Shown piece by piece: positions 43,348 through 52,102 of a stretch of 64,000 nt of DNA (position 1 is its first letter; each line of letters begins with the position of its first letter). The stretch is from Desulfovibrio sp. G11 (GTDB lineage: Bacteria; Desulfobacterota; Desulfovibrionia; Desulfovibrionales; Desulfovibrionaceae). The notes under the pieces are model-generated. The model was not told the DNA's origin and ran no database searches. It saw nothing but the letters and a program-made list of their open reading frames with translations. The stretch spans positions 1,792,501 through 1,856,500 of the forward strand of contig NZ_LT984798.1 in the NCBI RefSeq assembly GCF_900243745.1, in the 5' to 3' direction. A program made the position numbers and the translations under genes.

Positions 43348-45030
43348 ATGGATGAGAGCCGCAGCAAAAAAATGAAGTCCGGCCTTGAAAAAGCCCCTCA
43401 CCGTTCCCTGCTTTATGCACTCGGCTTGACCAGGGAAGAAATGGACCGCCCGCTGGTAGGTGTGGTCAACGCAGCCAGCGAGGTTGTGCCGGGCCATCTA
43501 CATCTTAATGCTCTGGCCGACGCGGTAAAAGCCGGGGTGCGCATGGCTGGCGGCACTCCCTTGCAGTTCCCGGCCATTGCCGTTTGCGACGGCCTGGCCA
43601 TGAATCATGAAGGCATGCGTTTTTCACTGCCCTCGCGCGAATTTATTGCTGATTCTGTAGAAATTATGGCGCGCGGTCACGCTTTTGACGCCCTGGTTTT
43701 CATACCCAACTGCGATAAATGCGTGCCCGGTATGCTGATGGCCATGATGCGCCTGAATATCCCTTCGGTCATGGTTTCCGGCGGTCCCATGCTGCCCGGC
43801 AATATCGGCCCGCGCGAGCGCGGCGACCTTATCACGGTCTTTGAGGCCGTGGGCAAGGTGCGCAGCGGCGTCATGAGTGAAGAAGAACTGGAATACATGG
43901 CCGAGCGCGCCTGCCCCGGCTGTGGCGCATGTGCGGGCATGTTTACCGCCAACTCAATGAATTGTCTGGCAGAAACCATAGGCGTGGCCCTGCCCGGCAA
44001 CGGCACCATCCCCGCCGTAAGCGGGGCGCGCATCCGCCTGGCAAAGACGGCGGGCATGCGCGTTATGGACCTGCTCAAGCGCAATATCCGTCCGCTGGAC
44101 ATCGTGACCCCCAAGGCGGTAGCCAATGCCGTTGCCGTGGACATGGCCCTGGGCTGCTCCACCAACACGGTGCTGCACCTGCCCGCAGTGTTTGGCGAGG
44201 CCGGGCTTGATCTCGGTCTGGACATCTTTGACGAGGTGAGCCGCAAAAGCCCCAACCTGTGCAAGCTTTCCCCTGCGGGCCATCACTACATGGTCGACCT
44301 CGACAATGCCGGCGGCATTCCCGCTGTCATGACCGAACTGGACAAGCTGAACTTGATCAACAAGGACTGTATGACCGTTACCGGGCGTACCGTGGGCGAA
44401 AACCTGAGCGATATGAACGCCCGTGTGCTGGACGGAGACGTCATCCGTAGCGTGGACAATCCCTATTCCCGACAGGGCGGCATAGCCATACTGCGCGGCA
44501 GCCTCGCCCCCGGCGGCGCTGTGGTCAAGCAGTCCGCCGTGGCCCCGGAAATGATGTGCCGCGATGTGCGGGCGCGGGTTTTTGAATCTGAAGAAGAAGC
44601 CATGGCTGCCATTCTGGACGGCAAGATCAAGCCTGGCGATGGCGTGGTTATCCGCTACGAAGGGCCGAGAGGCGGTCCCGGCATGCGTGAAATGCTTTCG
44701 CCGACTTCGGCCATCACGGGCATGGGCCTCGGCAAAGACGTGGCCCTGCTGACCGACGGTCGTTTTTCAGGCGGAACAAACGGCGCGGCCATCGGGCATA
44801 TTTCGCCCGAAGCGGCGGACGGTGGCATTATCGGCCTTGTGCAGGAGGGCGATATGATCCATATCGACATTCCCGGCCGCAAGCTTGACCTGATGGTGGA
44901 CGCAGCCGAACTGGAGCGCCGTCGCGCGGTCCACAAGCCGGTGGAAAAACGCAGCCCGTATTCCGTGCTGCGGCGCTATGCGCATCTGGTCAGCTCCGCA
45001 GCCAACGGCGGACGCTACAGGGATATCTAA
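43348..45030 (+). CDS. ilvD: Dihydroxy-acid dehydratase
   Basis: Fe-S dehydratase converting dihydroxyisovalerate and dihydroxymethylvalerate to the 2-oxo acids used by IlvE. 560 residues. Visible are [21 protein letters not shown], the cluster cysteine regions [12 protein letters not shown] and [19 protein letters not shown], and the C-terminal [22 protein letters not shown] block. All expected residues are in place. Start ATG 43348 has AAGGA upstream. A hairpin follows at 45069-45089. Isolated from other ilv genes. Confidence 0.97.
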   Translation: MDESRSKKMKSGLEKAPHRSLLYALGLTREEMDRPLVGVVNAASEVVPGHLHLNALADAVKAGVRMAGGTPLQFPAIAVCDGLAMNHEGMRFSLPSREFIADSVEIMARGHAFDALVFIPNCDKCVPGMLMAMMRLNIPSVMVSGGPMLPGNIGPRERGDLITVFEAVGKVRSGVMSEEELEYMAERACPGCGACAGMFTANSMNCLAETIGVALPGNGTIPAVSGARIRLAKTAGMRVMDLLKRNIRPLDIVTPKAVANAVAVDMALGCSTNTVLHLPAVFGEAGLDLGLDIFDEVSRKSPNLCKLSPAGHHYMVDLDNAGGIPAVMTELDKLNLINKDCMTVTGRTVGENLSDMNARVLDGDVIRSVDNPYSRQGGIAILRGSLAPGGAVVKQSAVAPEMMCRDVRARVFESEEEAMAAILDGKIKPGDGVVIRYEGPRGGPGMREMLSPTSAITGMGLGKDVALLTDGRFSGGTNGAAIGHISPEAADGGIIGLVQEGDMIHIDIPGRKLDLMVDAAELERRRAVHKPVEKRSPYSVLRRYAHLVSSAANGGRYRDI

Positions 45031-45068
45031 AGCCGTTTGTCTTACAAATGTTTTCGTGTGTTTTTATT

Positions 45069-45089
45069 GGGCCGCCTGCTAGGCGGCCC
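45069..45089 (+). terminator. Hairpin after ilvD
   Basis: Stem GGGCCGCCT / AGGCGGCCC with a 3-base loop, about 38 bases after the ilvD stop, followed by TTCTGC, with a T-rich run just before it. Confidence 0.6.
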
Positions 45090-45246
45090 TTCTGCATCCT
45101 CCCAAGAATTTTTAATTACCATGTGGCGTAAGGCTCGCGATGCATACTGCGGAAGCCCTGTTGATCTAAAAATGATATTTGTAATAACTTTGAAATATGC
45201 ATTTCACAGTTAAAATGCCCACTCGTGGGCGAGTCTCAGGGGCGGC

Positions 45247-45275
45247 TTGACGCGAACGGTGAATGACACTACATA
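45247..45275 (+). promoter_or_regulatory. Putative promoter of the ABC-F gene leader
   Basis: TTGACG (45247-45252), 17-base spacer, TACATA (45270-45275); CATAAA two bases on is an alternative -10. This would start a leader transcript of roughly 275 bases before the gene. Confidence 0.5.
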
Positions 45276-45320
45276 AACGCCTGCTAACACTTTTTTAAAA
45301 CCTCAACAGGATCAGGCCAG

Positions 45321-45338
45321 ATGAAGAATTCCCGCTAA
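45321..45338 (+). CDS. Possible leader peptide 1 (MKNSR)
   Basis: ATG-AAG-AAT-TCC-CGC-TAA, five codons, with AGGATC about 10 bases upstream. Too short to judge on its own, but its place in the leader of an ABC-F gene is typical of regulatory upstream ORFs. Confidence 0.3.
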   Translation: MKNSR

Positions 45339-45388
45339 AACATGCTGTGATGTTTTGCCGTGCAGAGCACGGGGGATGGATGCCCCCG

Positions 45389-45463
45389 ATGGTTCTTCGG
45401 CATGCGGGAATTTCGCTTTACCTGGGTTTGCCTCTGGCGTTCTCCATTCTTTATGGGATGTAG
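45389..45463 (+). CDS. Possible leader peptide 2 (24 codons) before the ABC-F attenuator
   Basis: Starts MVLRHAGISLYLG and is hydrophobic to its end, stopping 13 bases before the terminator stem. An in-frame ATG at 45380 would add three residues and has GGGGG just upstream. A GGGGG-ATGGATG-CCCCC hairpin can hide the start region. Drug-stalled ribosomes on such an ORF classically prevent terminator formation. Not demonstrated here. Confidence 0.4.
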   Translation: MVLRHAGISLYLGLPLAFSILYGM

Positions 45464-45476
45464 ACGTGCATTTGGA

Positions 45477-45511
45477 GACTGCGGAAAGGAAATTTCCAGC
45501 AGTCTTTTTTT
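45477..45511 (+). terminator. Intrinsic terminator in the ABC-F leader (putative attenuator)
   Basis: GACTGC-GGAAA pairs with TTTCC-A-GCAGTC (one bulged A, GGAAA loop) and is followed directly by seven T. It lies 48 bases before the ABC-F start codon, behind a promoter that can only serve that gene, so it must be conditional. Confidence 0.75.
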
Positions 45512-45559
45512 ATGCGCACTTCGTGAATACGGAGGCCAGACGCCCAGGAGGTTTCCTGT

Positions 45560-47038
45560 ATGGCTTTGATCAGTATTTCCAGTCTTGATTTTGCCCACCC
45601 CGGGGGATTGCAGATTTTTGACAACGTGTCTTTGCAGCTTGATACGGGCTGGAAGCTTGGCCTGATCGGCAGAAACGGACGCGGTAAAACCACGTTTTTG
45701 AAGCTACTGTGTGGTGAATACCCGCATCGCGGCTCTATTCATACGCCGGTGGAGATGGATTATTTTCCCTTTGCCGTGAAAAATACGGAGCAGAGTGGTC
45801 TGGATGTGGCCCGAAACATCTGTGCAGGCCTGGAGGAGTGGCGGCTGGAGCGAGAGGCCTCGTTGCTGGAGCTTTCTCTTGAAGCACTTACACGGCCGTT
45901 TCGGACGCTAAGCGGTGGTGAAGCCACCAAGCTTCTGCTGGCGTCGCTGTTTTTGCGAGGAAATAATTTTCTGCTTATTGACGAGCCCACCAGTCATCTG
46001 GATATCAAGGCGCGCCGGATAGTTGGAACGTACTTGCAGGCCAAGAAAGGCTTTATCCTGGTTTCGCACGACCGGGTTCTTCTGGACGGCTGCATTGACC
46101 ATGTATTGTCCATTAACCGTGCAGGAATAGAGCTACAGCGCGGCAACTTCAGTTCGTGGCAGACTGATCGCGAACGGCGGGATCAACAGGAACTGGCGAA
46201 CAACAGCAGGCTCAAAAAAGAGATAGCACGGCTGGAGGAAAGTGCCAGGCGCAGTGCCGACTGGTCGCGAGCGGCCGAAAAAGGCAAATTCGGCAAGGGG
46301 CCGGTGGACCGTGGGTTTATTGGACACAAAGCGGCCAAGATGATGCAGCGGGCCAAAACCGTGGAATCCCGGCGCAGTAAGGCTGCGGATGAAAAAAAAC
46401 AGCTTTTGCGTAACCTGGAGAATGATGCTCCACTGTCCATGCGGCTCCAGACGTTTCACAGCAGGCGCCTTGCAGAGTGCCGGAGCCTGTCTTTCAGCTA
46501 TGGCGATGTGCCTGTGCTGCGGAAGATTTCGTTTAGCATCATGAGCGGAGAGCGTTTGGCGCTGTCCGGTAGGAACGGCAGTGGAAAATCCACGTTGCTG
46601 AAGCTTTTGGCCCGGAAATTGACGGAATTTCAGGGAACCATGTATCTTCCCGGCGGTTTGCGCATCTCCTACGTCCCGCAGGATGCCTCCTTTCTGGCCG
46701 GGAGCCTGAAAGACTTCACCCGTAAACGGGGTATTGATGAAAGCCTGTTCCGGGCGGTGCTGCACCGCTTCGGTTTTGAACGAAGCCAGTTTAGTACAGA
46801 TATGAGCGGGTTCAGCGCCGGTCAGAAAAAGAAAGCGCTTCTTGCAGCAAGTCTTTGCGAAGAGGCACATTTGTATCTTTGGGATGAGCCGCTGAACTAT
46901 ATCGATGTGATTTCACGGGTGCAGATAGAAAACCTGATCCTGGAATATCAGCCGAGCATGGTACTGGTTGAACATGATCAGATGTTTCTGGAGCGTGTAG
47001 CCACGGAGACGCTGCACCTCTCGCCTGTTGACGGATAG
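45560..47038 (+). CDS. ABC-F ribosomal protection protein, Lsa-like
   Basis: 492-residue soluble protein with two ABC ATPase domains and no membrane part. ABC-F proteins enter the ribosomal E site and displace antibiotics or rescue stalled ribosomes. Domain 1 has GRNGRGKTT, LSGGEATK and LLIDEPTSHLD; domain 2 has GRNGSGKST, FSAGQKKK and LWDEPLNYIDVISRVQIE. The DEPLNYID form and the short interdomain linker (about residues 200-290) are characteristic of the Lsa group, associated with lincosamide, streptogramin A and pleuromutilin resistance. AGGAGG precedes ATG 45560. GC appears lower than in neighbours, suggesting transfer. The resistance spectrum is inference. Confidence 0.88.
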   Translation: MALISISSLDFAHPGGLQIFDNVSLQLDTGWKLGLIGRNGRGKTTFLKLLCGEYPHRGSIHTPVEMDYFPFAVKNTEQSGLDVARNICAGLEEWRLEREASLLELSLEALTRPFRTLSGGEATKLLLASLFLRGNNFLLIDEPTSHLDIKARRIVGTYLQAKKGFILVSHDRVLLDGCIDHVLSINRAGIELQRGNFSSWQTDRERRDQQELANNSRLKKEIARLEESARRSADWSRAAEKGKFGKGPVDRGFIGHKAAKMMQRAKTVESRRSKAADEKKQLLRNLENDAPLSMRLQTFHSRRLAECRSLSFSYGDVPVLRKISFSIMSGERLALSGRNGSGKSTLLKLLARKLTEFQGTMYLPGGLRISYVPQDASFLAGSLKDFTRKRGIDESLFRAVLHRFGFERSQFSTDMSGFSAGQKKKALLAASLCEEAHLYLWDEPLNYIDVISRVQIENLILEYQPSMVLVEHDQMFLERVATETLHLSPVDG

Positions 47039-47310
47039 TGCATTCCCGTGCCGCGCTGCCGTAGCGACTTGCCCAGCGCCGCAGCCAGATTCCGTTTTGG
47101 CGGGCTGGCAGCATGGGCCTGCATCTCGTATGCCGGTTTGAAAGGCCACCGATTTTGTTCTACCTCATTACAGGGAAGGCAAGAGAAGCATGCGTCAAAG
47201 CGGTCTTGTTTGCCGGGTCTACTGGACGGCATATACGGTTGCCTGGCGTCCTCTGCTCCTCTGGCCTCTGGTGTTGAAAAACTGTTTGGATATTTGTTTC
47301 AGGAGGTCTC

Positions 47311-47841
47311 ATGAAGTTGAAAACATCAATCCTGCCGCTGCTTGCCCTTGTTCTGGCTCTGGCGTTCTCAGCAGGTCCGGCCCGGGCCGCGCAGACAGAG
47401 GCCAAGGCGTACTTTGCCCCGAACGGAGGCATCCGGGAAGCGGTCATCGATCATATTAACAGGGCTGAAAAATCCATTCACATCCTGTCCTACTATTTTT
47501 CTGAGCCTGGCATAGCCAAGGCCCTGCCCAGGGCCGCCGGACGCGGCGTAAAGGTGGAGGCTGTGCTTGACGCCAAGGGGGGCAACAAGGACAAAAATCC
47601 CTATCTGGCAGGACAGCTCAAGGATGCCGGAGCGGCCGTTTATATGGATAGTGACCACAAGACCATGCACAACAAGGTTATGATATATGACGGAAAAACA
47701 GTGCAGACAGGCAGCTACAACCTGCGCAAGGGTGTGGACAAGAAAAATGCGGAGAATGTGCTGTTCATCACCTCGGAAGACGTGGCCGCGCAGTATCTGA
47801 AAGACTTTCAGCTGCACAAGGCCCACTCGCGTCCGTACTGA
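47311..47841 (+). CDS. Secreted phospholipase D family nuclease (Nuc-like)
   Basis: 176 residues: signal peptide (LKTSILPLLALVLALAFSAGPARA) and a single PLD-type domain. The HKD motif is HNKVMIYDGKTVQTGSYN near residue 120. One HKD per chain fits the homodimeric Nuc/EDTA-resistant endonuclease group, which is periplasmic or secreted. Start ATG 47311 has AGGAGG 4-5 bases upstream. Likely substrates are nucleic acids, but lipids cannot be excluded. It stands alone, 270 bases after the ABC-F gene. Confidence 0.9.
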   Translation: MKLKTSILPLLALVLALAFSAGPARAAQTEAKAYFAPNGGIREAVIDHINRAEKSIHILSYYFSEPGIAKALPRAAGRGVKVEAVLDAKGGNKDKNPYLAGQLKDAGAAVYMDSDHKTMHNKVMIYDGKTVQTGSYNLRKGVDKKNAENVLFITSEDVAAQYLKDFQLHKAHSRPY

Positions 47842-47949
47842 CAGCCCGATACATGCTGGACAGGGCTGCGCATCTTGCAACTGTGCCGGGAGCAGTACGA
47901 GAGTGCGGCATGAAGTTGCGGCGGCTCCGGCATCCGGCGGCCAGATAAA

Positions 47950-47982
47950 AACAGTCCGCTTTCCCGAGAGAAAGCGGACTGT
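47950..47982 (-). terminator. Terminator between convergent genes
   Basis: 13-bp stem ACAGTCCGCTTTC / GAAAGCGGACTGT with a 7-base loop. On the minus strand it is followed by TTTTT, so it serves the leftward HdeA-like operon best. Confidence 0.8.
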
Positions 47983-48005
47983 CGCTGTTTCCGGTGTGCC
48001 GGAGG

Positions 48006-48545
48006 CTACTTGGCGCTTTTTGCCAGCACGTCCAGCATCAGGGCATCGGGCTGCTTGGCGCAGGCGTCCAGAAATGCCTTGAGGGTATCGTCATTTTCCA
48101 GAATGGAGGCCTGGGTTTTGTTTTTGCCCCTGTTGTACCCGTCCAGCCAGATGACAAAGCCGCTGCCGTTGTCAGGGTCGTCATTGTAGTCCTTGCAGGT
48201 AGTTTTATCCGCCTGCCAGGTTCCCTTGCCGGGCGTGGGCTGTGCCTTGCGGACCTTGGCCCATACGTCGGCCACCTTGTCGGTGGGTTTGGCCTGGCAA
48301 TAGGTATACACTTCCGTAAGGATGGGAGCCAGAATTTCAGGGTGGGCCACGGTATCGCCCAGTCCGGCACTGGCGTAGCCATCGACCTGCAACGCCTCAA
48401 AAATGGGAGGCTGGCCGCCGTCCGTCATGGGGATGGTCACAAGCTCGGCACAAATGAAGGCATCAGGGGCGATCTTTTCGTTGTCGGCCTGGGCCGCCAG
48501 AGGCAGGCCAAGCAGCAGGCAACAGAGAACAAGAACTTTCTTCAT
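48006..48545 (-). CDS. Periplasmic protein with two HdeA-like domains
   Basis: 179 residues with a signal peptide ([20 protein letters not shown]). Two tandem segments follow the HdeA/HdeB pattern (an early Cys, a W/F-L-x-G-Y core and a late Cys): FICAELVTIP...VDGYASAGLGD...YTYCQAKPTDKVADVW, then TTCKDYN...VIWLDGYNRGKN...LDACAKQPDALMLDVL. Each pair of cysteines would form the family disulfide. HdeA proteins are acid-activated periplasmic chaperones; the tandem form is less usual. Its start overlaps the stop of the ATPase gene by 4 bases, so it belongs to that operon. Confidence 0.65.
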   Translation of the reverse strand: MKKVLVLCCLLLGLPLAAQADNEKIAPDAFICAELVTIPMTDGGQPPIFEALQVDGYASAGLGDTVAHPEILAPILTEVYTYCQAKPTDKVADVWAKVRKAQPTPGKGTWQADKTTCKDYNDDPDNGSGFVIWLDGYNRGKNKTQASILENDDTLKAFLDACAKQPDALMLDVLAKSAK

Positions 48546-49288
48546 GAAAACTCCCTTGGTGAAAGACTAGTTCTTCCATTACCTACAGGGGCGCGTCTGT
48601 CAACTGCCAATGCCGGTGTGGGGGCCTGCCCCATACTGCCTTCCAGCATGTGCACACTGCGGCCGGCCAGCGCGGCATAGTCCGGGTTATGGGTGACCAT
48701 GACGATGGTCAGGCCTTCGCTGTTCAGCTCCTGCAAAAGTTGCATGATGGCATCGCCGGTAGCCATGTCCAGGCTGCCGGTAGGCTCGTCGGCAAAAAGC
48801 ACACGCGGTGCGGCGGCAAGGCCGCGGGCAATGGCTACACGCTGCTGTTCGCCACCGGAAAGGGATGAGGGCAGGCTGTCTTTTTTGTGTTCCAGCCCCA
48901 CCCGCTCCAGGCAGGCAGATGCCCTGCGACGCAGTTCTTCCGGTATGCCGCGAAAGCTGTTGGCCCCGGGCAGCAGCACATTTTCCATCACCGTAAGATA
49001 GGGCATAAGGTGATGCGCCTGAAAAATCATGGCAAAGGCACTGTTACGCAAATGGTCACGCTGTTTTTCGCGCATGGCGCGCAAATCGGCCCCCTCAAAA
49101 AGCACCTGTCCGCTGTCAGGCTCTGTCAGGGTGGAAAGCACGTTGAGCAGGGTGGATTTACCCGAACCTGAACGGCCTGTGACTGCTACAAATTCTCCCT
49201 GCTCAATGTGCAGGTTCACGCCGCGCAGCACCGGGGCAGACACGCCGCCTGCGCTATATGATTTGACTATGTCAATTGCTTCAAGCAT
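48542..49288 (-). CDS. ABC transporter ATP-binding protein, MacB/LolD type
   Basis: 248 residues. Walker [10 protein letters not shown], signature [15 protein letters not shown], Walker [13 protein letters not shown] and H-loop VTHNPD are intact. The type goes with FtsX-like permeases that act by mechanotransmission or extrude substrates from the periplasm, and the neighbour upstream (20 bases) is such a permease. Together with the DUF2318 protein this matches the accessory part of bacterial P19/FetMP-type iron uptake loci. Substrate is inferred only. Confidence 0.9.
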   Translation of the reverse strand: MLEAIDIVKSYSAGGVSAPVLRGVNLHIEQGEFVAVTGRSGSGKSTLLNVLSTLTEPDSGQVLFEGADLRAMREKQRDHLRNSAFAMIFQAHHLMPYLTVMENVLLPGANSFRGIPEELRRRASACLERVGLEHKKDSLPSSLSGGEQQRVAIARGLAAAPRVLFADEPTGSLDMATGDAIMQLLQELNSEGLTIVMVTHNPDYAALAGRSVHMLEGSMGQAPTPALAVDRRAPVGNGRTSLSPREFS

Positions 49289-49308
49289 GTACTCATCCTC
49301 TTGTGCGG

Positions 49309-50697
49309 CTACAGCGAAGTAAGCGCTGCCGCCGGATTGGCGCGGGCGGCCTTGCAGGCGGGAAAGGCGGCGGCAAGCACCGCCAGGCTTCCGGCAAGCA
49401 GGCCGTAGCCGAACATGGCGGTCAGGGAAAAGGCCGGATAGGCGGCGGCTTCAATCTGCATGGCGGCCAGAACCTTGCCCCCTGCCAGATATCCGGCTGT
49501 ATAGCCGAAGGCGCCTGCCAGAAAACCGATGACGAGGGCTTCAGCCGCGAAAATAAAAAAGACCGCCTGGCGAGAAAAACCCACAGCGCGGAGCAGGCCG
49601 ATTTCTTTGCGCCGCTCGTTGACGGAAACAAGCATGGACATGACCACCATCACACAGGCGGAAAAAAGAATGACCACTGTGACCACAAGGGCCATGTTCT
49701 GGGCAAAGGATATGGAATACATGCGCTGCGCCACCACCTGCCGCAGAGCGCGGATGTCCTGTCCCGGCAGGGCGGCTTCCAGTTCGCTCACGATGTCTTC
49801 AATGGGGCAACCGGAGCAGAGCGCGGCCACCTCGATAAAGCTGGCGGCATCGGGCGCATTGAAAAGCTGCTGTGCCATGCCGATGGGCGCAAAAAGCACG
49901 CTGTCATCATCGCTGCCTGTGGGCTGAAGCACCCCCTCAACCAGAAAAGGCTCGCCGCTGAGCAGAACGGTCTGCCCCGGGGCAAGGTTCAGGCGCCGTG
50001 CAAGAGACGCCCCGGCCAGCAAGCGGTGTTCAGCAGAAAATGTTCCGCCTGCTCCTGCGGGAGGCTGGCTGTCTGCGGCGTGTTCTTCGTGGCTGGACAT
50101 GCCATGCCCTTCAGGCGGGGTGCCCGCCATTGCGGTCATGACGCCCGCAGGCTTTGCGTCGGCGCCCGTTGTGGCTGTGTGGCGGGCGTGTTCTTGCTCC
50201 ATGCGGCGCATGAGCGGATCCGGGGCATGCATGTTCCCGATACCGGGGATGGCCCCCTGTACGCGCCAGAACTGCTTGAGATCAAGCTCGCTGGAAAAGT
50301 CCACGCCCACAAGCGGTACAAGGGCGGCGGGGGCATCGGCCCGTGCGGCAAACGAGGTCAGCCCGGCGAGCTTTGGGGCCACAACGGATATCCTGTCCTT
50401 GAGAGGGATGTCCGCGATGGCGCGCAGTGTTCCGGCCAGGGGGATGTGTCCGCTGTCTACCAGCGCGTTGCCCAGCGGGATGCCGCCATAGGATATCTGC
50501 AGGCTTTCACGCTTGGGCGTGATGGCGATATTGGCCCCGTAGGCGCTGAGCTTTTTTTCAAAGCCTTCGGCTACGGAAGAAGAAACATTGTTGAGTGCCG
50601 TAATGGCAGCCACGCCAAGAAGAAAAACCGAGAGCAGGGCGGCGGAGCGCCCCCATTTCTGCCGCAGGCAGCGCAGGGGGATGGTGACGATGTTCAT
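49309..50697 (-). CDS. FtsX-like (MacB-type) ABC permease with His/Met-rich periplasmic loop
   Basis: 462 residues: N-terminal TM helix, a large periplasmic MacB-PCD domain (~40-330) and three C-terminal TM helices of the FtsX type (ALVVTVVILFSACVMVVMSML, NERRKEIGLLRAVGFS). Within the periplasmic domain, about residues 175-235, is an insert rich in His and Met (MEQEHARHTATTG, GHGMSSHEEH), which looks like a metal-binding loop. A CSGC motif is also present. The start follows the DUF2318 stop by 3 bases. Confidence 0.85.
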   Translation of the reverse strand: MNIVTIPLRCLRQKWGRSAALLSVFLLGVAAITALNNVSSSVAEGFEKKLSAYGANIAITPKRESLQISYGGIPLGNALVDSGHIPLAGTLRAIADIPLKDRISVVAPKLAGLTSFAARADAPAALVPLVGVDFSSELDLKQFWRVQGAIPGIGNMHAPDPLMRRMEQEHARHTATTGADAKPAGVMTAMAGTPPEGHGMSSHEEHAADSQPPAGAGGTFSAEHRLLAGASLARRLNLAPGQTVLLSGEPFLVEGVLQPTGSDDDSVLFAPIGMAQQLFNAPDAASFIEVAALCSGCPIEDIVSELEAALPGQDIRALRQVVAQRMYSISFAQNMALVVTVVILFSACVMVVMSMLVSVNERRKEIGLLRAVGFSRQAVFFIFAAEALVIGFLAGAFGYTAGYLAGGKVLAAMQIEAAAYPAFSLTAMFGYGLLAGSLAVLAAAFPACKAARANPAAALTSL

Positions 50698-50700
50698 AGG

Positions 50701-51285
50701 CTACAGGCCCCTGAAAAATCTGACGCCGTCCCGCAGCTCCGCTGCCGGGATAACAACGGCATCTCCCGAAACCGTAAAACTTACAGGGTGAGGATTGCAG
50801 CCGCCCTTGCGCATGCCGATGCGCTCGGTGGGAAAGACCATGCCGCATTTCTGGCAGACCATTGTGTCCCCTGCCTGCTTATAGCCTTTGCCAGCCTGCC
50901 AGCAGGCGTCACAGGCGTCCAGTGCCAGCCGCACCCTGCCTGCGGAGTCACGCAGGGTAAAGAAAACAACGTCGGTTCCGTCTACGCTGACTTTGTAAAA
51001 AGACGCCTTTTCTTTGATCTGGGCGAGGGGCAGACTTACGGCTTCATTCTGTATTTCCACTGTTGTTTCACGGCTGAAAAGACCGCCGAAAGGACCGGCC
51101 TTGGCCGGAGCCGCCATGAGCACACAGACGGCGGCAAGCAGGCAGATGCCGAGGGCAAAATAAAAGACCTGCAACCGGCTGTGGGTGGGCAGGGCTGCTG
51201 TTTGGGTTGCCATTGCTCTGGGGGCTGGCCTGCCGGCATGACGGGCGCGCGAGAACCGGGGATTTTGAGGGCGGTGCTGAAACAT
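50701..51285 (-). CDS. DUF2318 family membrane-anchored cysteine-rich protein
   Basis: 194 residues with one TM helix (FYFALGICLLAAVCVLMAA, ~40-60) and a periplasmic domain typical of DUF2318: CDACWQAGKGYKQAG, CQKCGMVFPTERIG and KGGCNPHP. Family members sit in P19/FetP-type iron uptake loci with FtsX-like permeases and a MacB-like ATPase. The start at 51285 has GGAG 6 bases upstream; ATG 51213 lacks one. First gene of the four-gene operon. Confidence 0.82.
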   Translation of the reverse strand: MFQHRPQNPRFSRARHAGRPAPRAMATQTAALPTHSRLQVFYFALGICLLAAVCVLMAAPAKAGPFGGLFSRETTVEIQNEAVSLPLAQIKEKASFYKVSVDGTDVVFFTLRDSAGRVRLALDACDACWQAGKGYKQAGDTMVCQKCGMVFPTERIGMRKGGCNPHPVSFTVSGDAVVIPAAELRDGVRFFRGL

Positions 51286-51649
51286 GTATTCTCCATTTGT
51301 CCGTGCGGGGCTGTTACATACTTTTTTAGTATGAGAACATGTTTCAGCAAAAGTTGCCAGTCATTTTCTTTCTTTTTGATATTCACGGGCTTGCAGGCAT
51401 CGGGCTGAGCTATCATATAGCCTGAGGCTTCATACCAGAGCGGTTATTGTATGGCGCAATGCTTTTATTGGCGTCAGGCGTTTGCGCGGCGGGCGGCAAG
51501 TGTGGAAGAGTGTTACCAATTGGCTTTGCCTGGGCCGCCTGCGCGGCAGGCGATGCGAGGAATGAGCTTGCCCTTCGAAAGGGAGTTTTTCGCCCTGCAG
51601 GGCGGGAGGTTTTCAGCTTTTGTTCTATTGGCCGCCTGCGCGGCGGGCG

Positions 51650-51698
51650 GCAAGGGGGGCCGGTTATGGGGCTTCGCCCCCTTCTCGGCCCCCCTTGC
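51650..51698. repeat. GC-rich cruciform repeat
   Basis: 13-bp arms GCAAGGGGGGCCG / CGGCCCCCCTTGC enclose a second hairpin GGGGC-TTC-GCCCC. It is followed by TCCCCCCC. Looks like a dispersed intergenic repeat rather than a coding remnant. Confidence 0.6.
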
Positions 51699-52102
51699 AT
51701 CCCCCCCGAAGCACCCCCCTTCAGATTTTCAATTATCGTGCATTTGCGAGGGCTGCGCGTCTTTTGCTTCGGGAGCTTCCCTCGCTTCGCTCGGGTGATC
51801 TCCCTGCGCGCCGCGCAATGCCATCCGCGATATCAGCTTTGATCGGCTACTGCCTATACCGGCGGGCACGAAGCATCCGGAGCAATCCCCTCAACCGTAG
51901 GCTTTGTGTGGCGTTGGGTTTGGGTTCAGCAGGCAACGAAGGTATGTCTGTACTGTTTCCCGGTCAGGGAGCAAGCTGTTGGCGGGGGCTATAATGAACC
52001 GAAGCCAGCACGTTGGCGAGGTTCGTGGTCGCTGGTGGTCTGTGCAGGTACCCTGTAATGTCAGGGTGAAATTGCCCTATAAAAGTTTTTGGTGGAGAGA
52101 GC

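Noticed and set aside
45355..45588. 77-codon ORF overlapping the ABC-F start
   Set aside because: It runs through the terminator and into the ABC-F gene in another frame; the shorter hydrophobic ORF ending at 45463 fits a leader peptide better.
51447..51842. ORFs in the repeat-rich spacer
   Set aside because: Encoded residues are those expected from translating GC repeats in all frames; no start signal.
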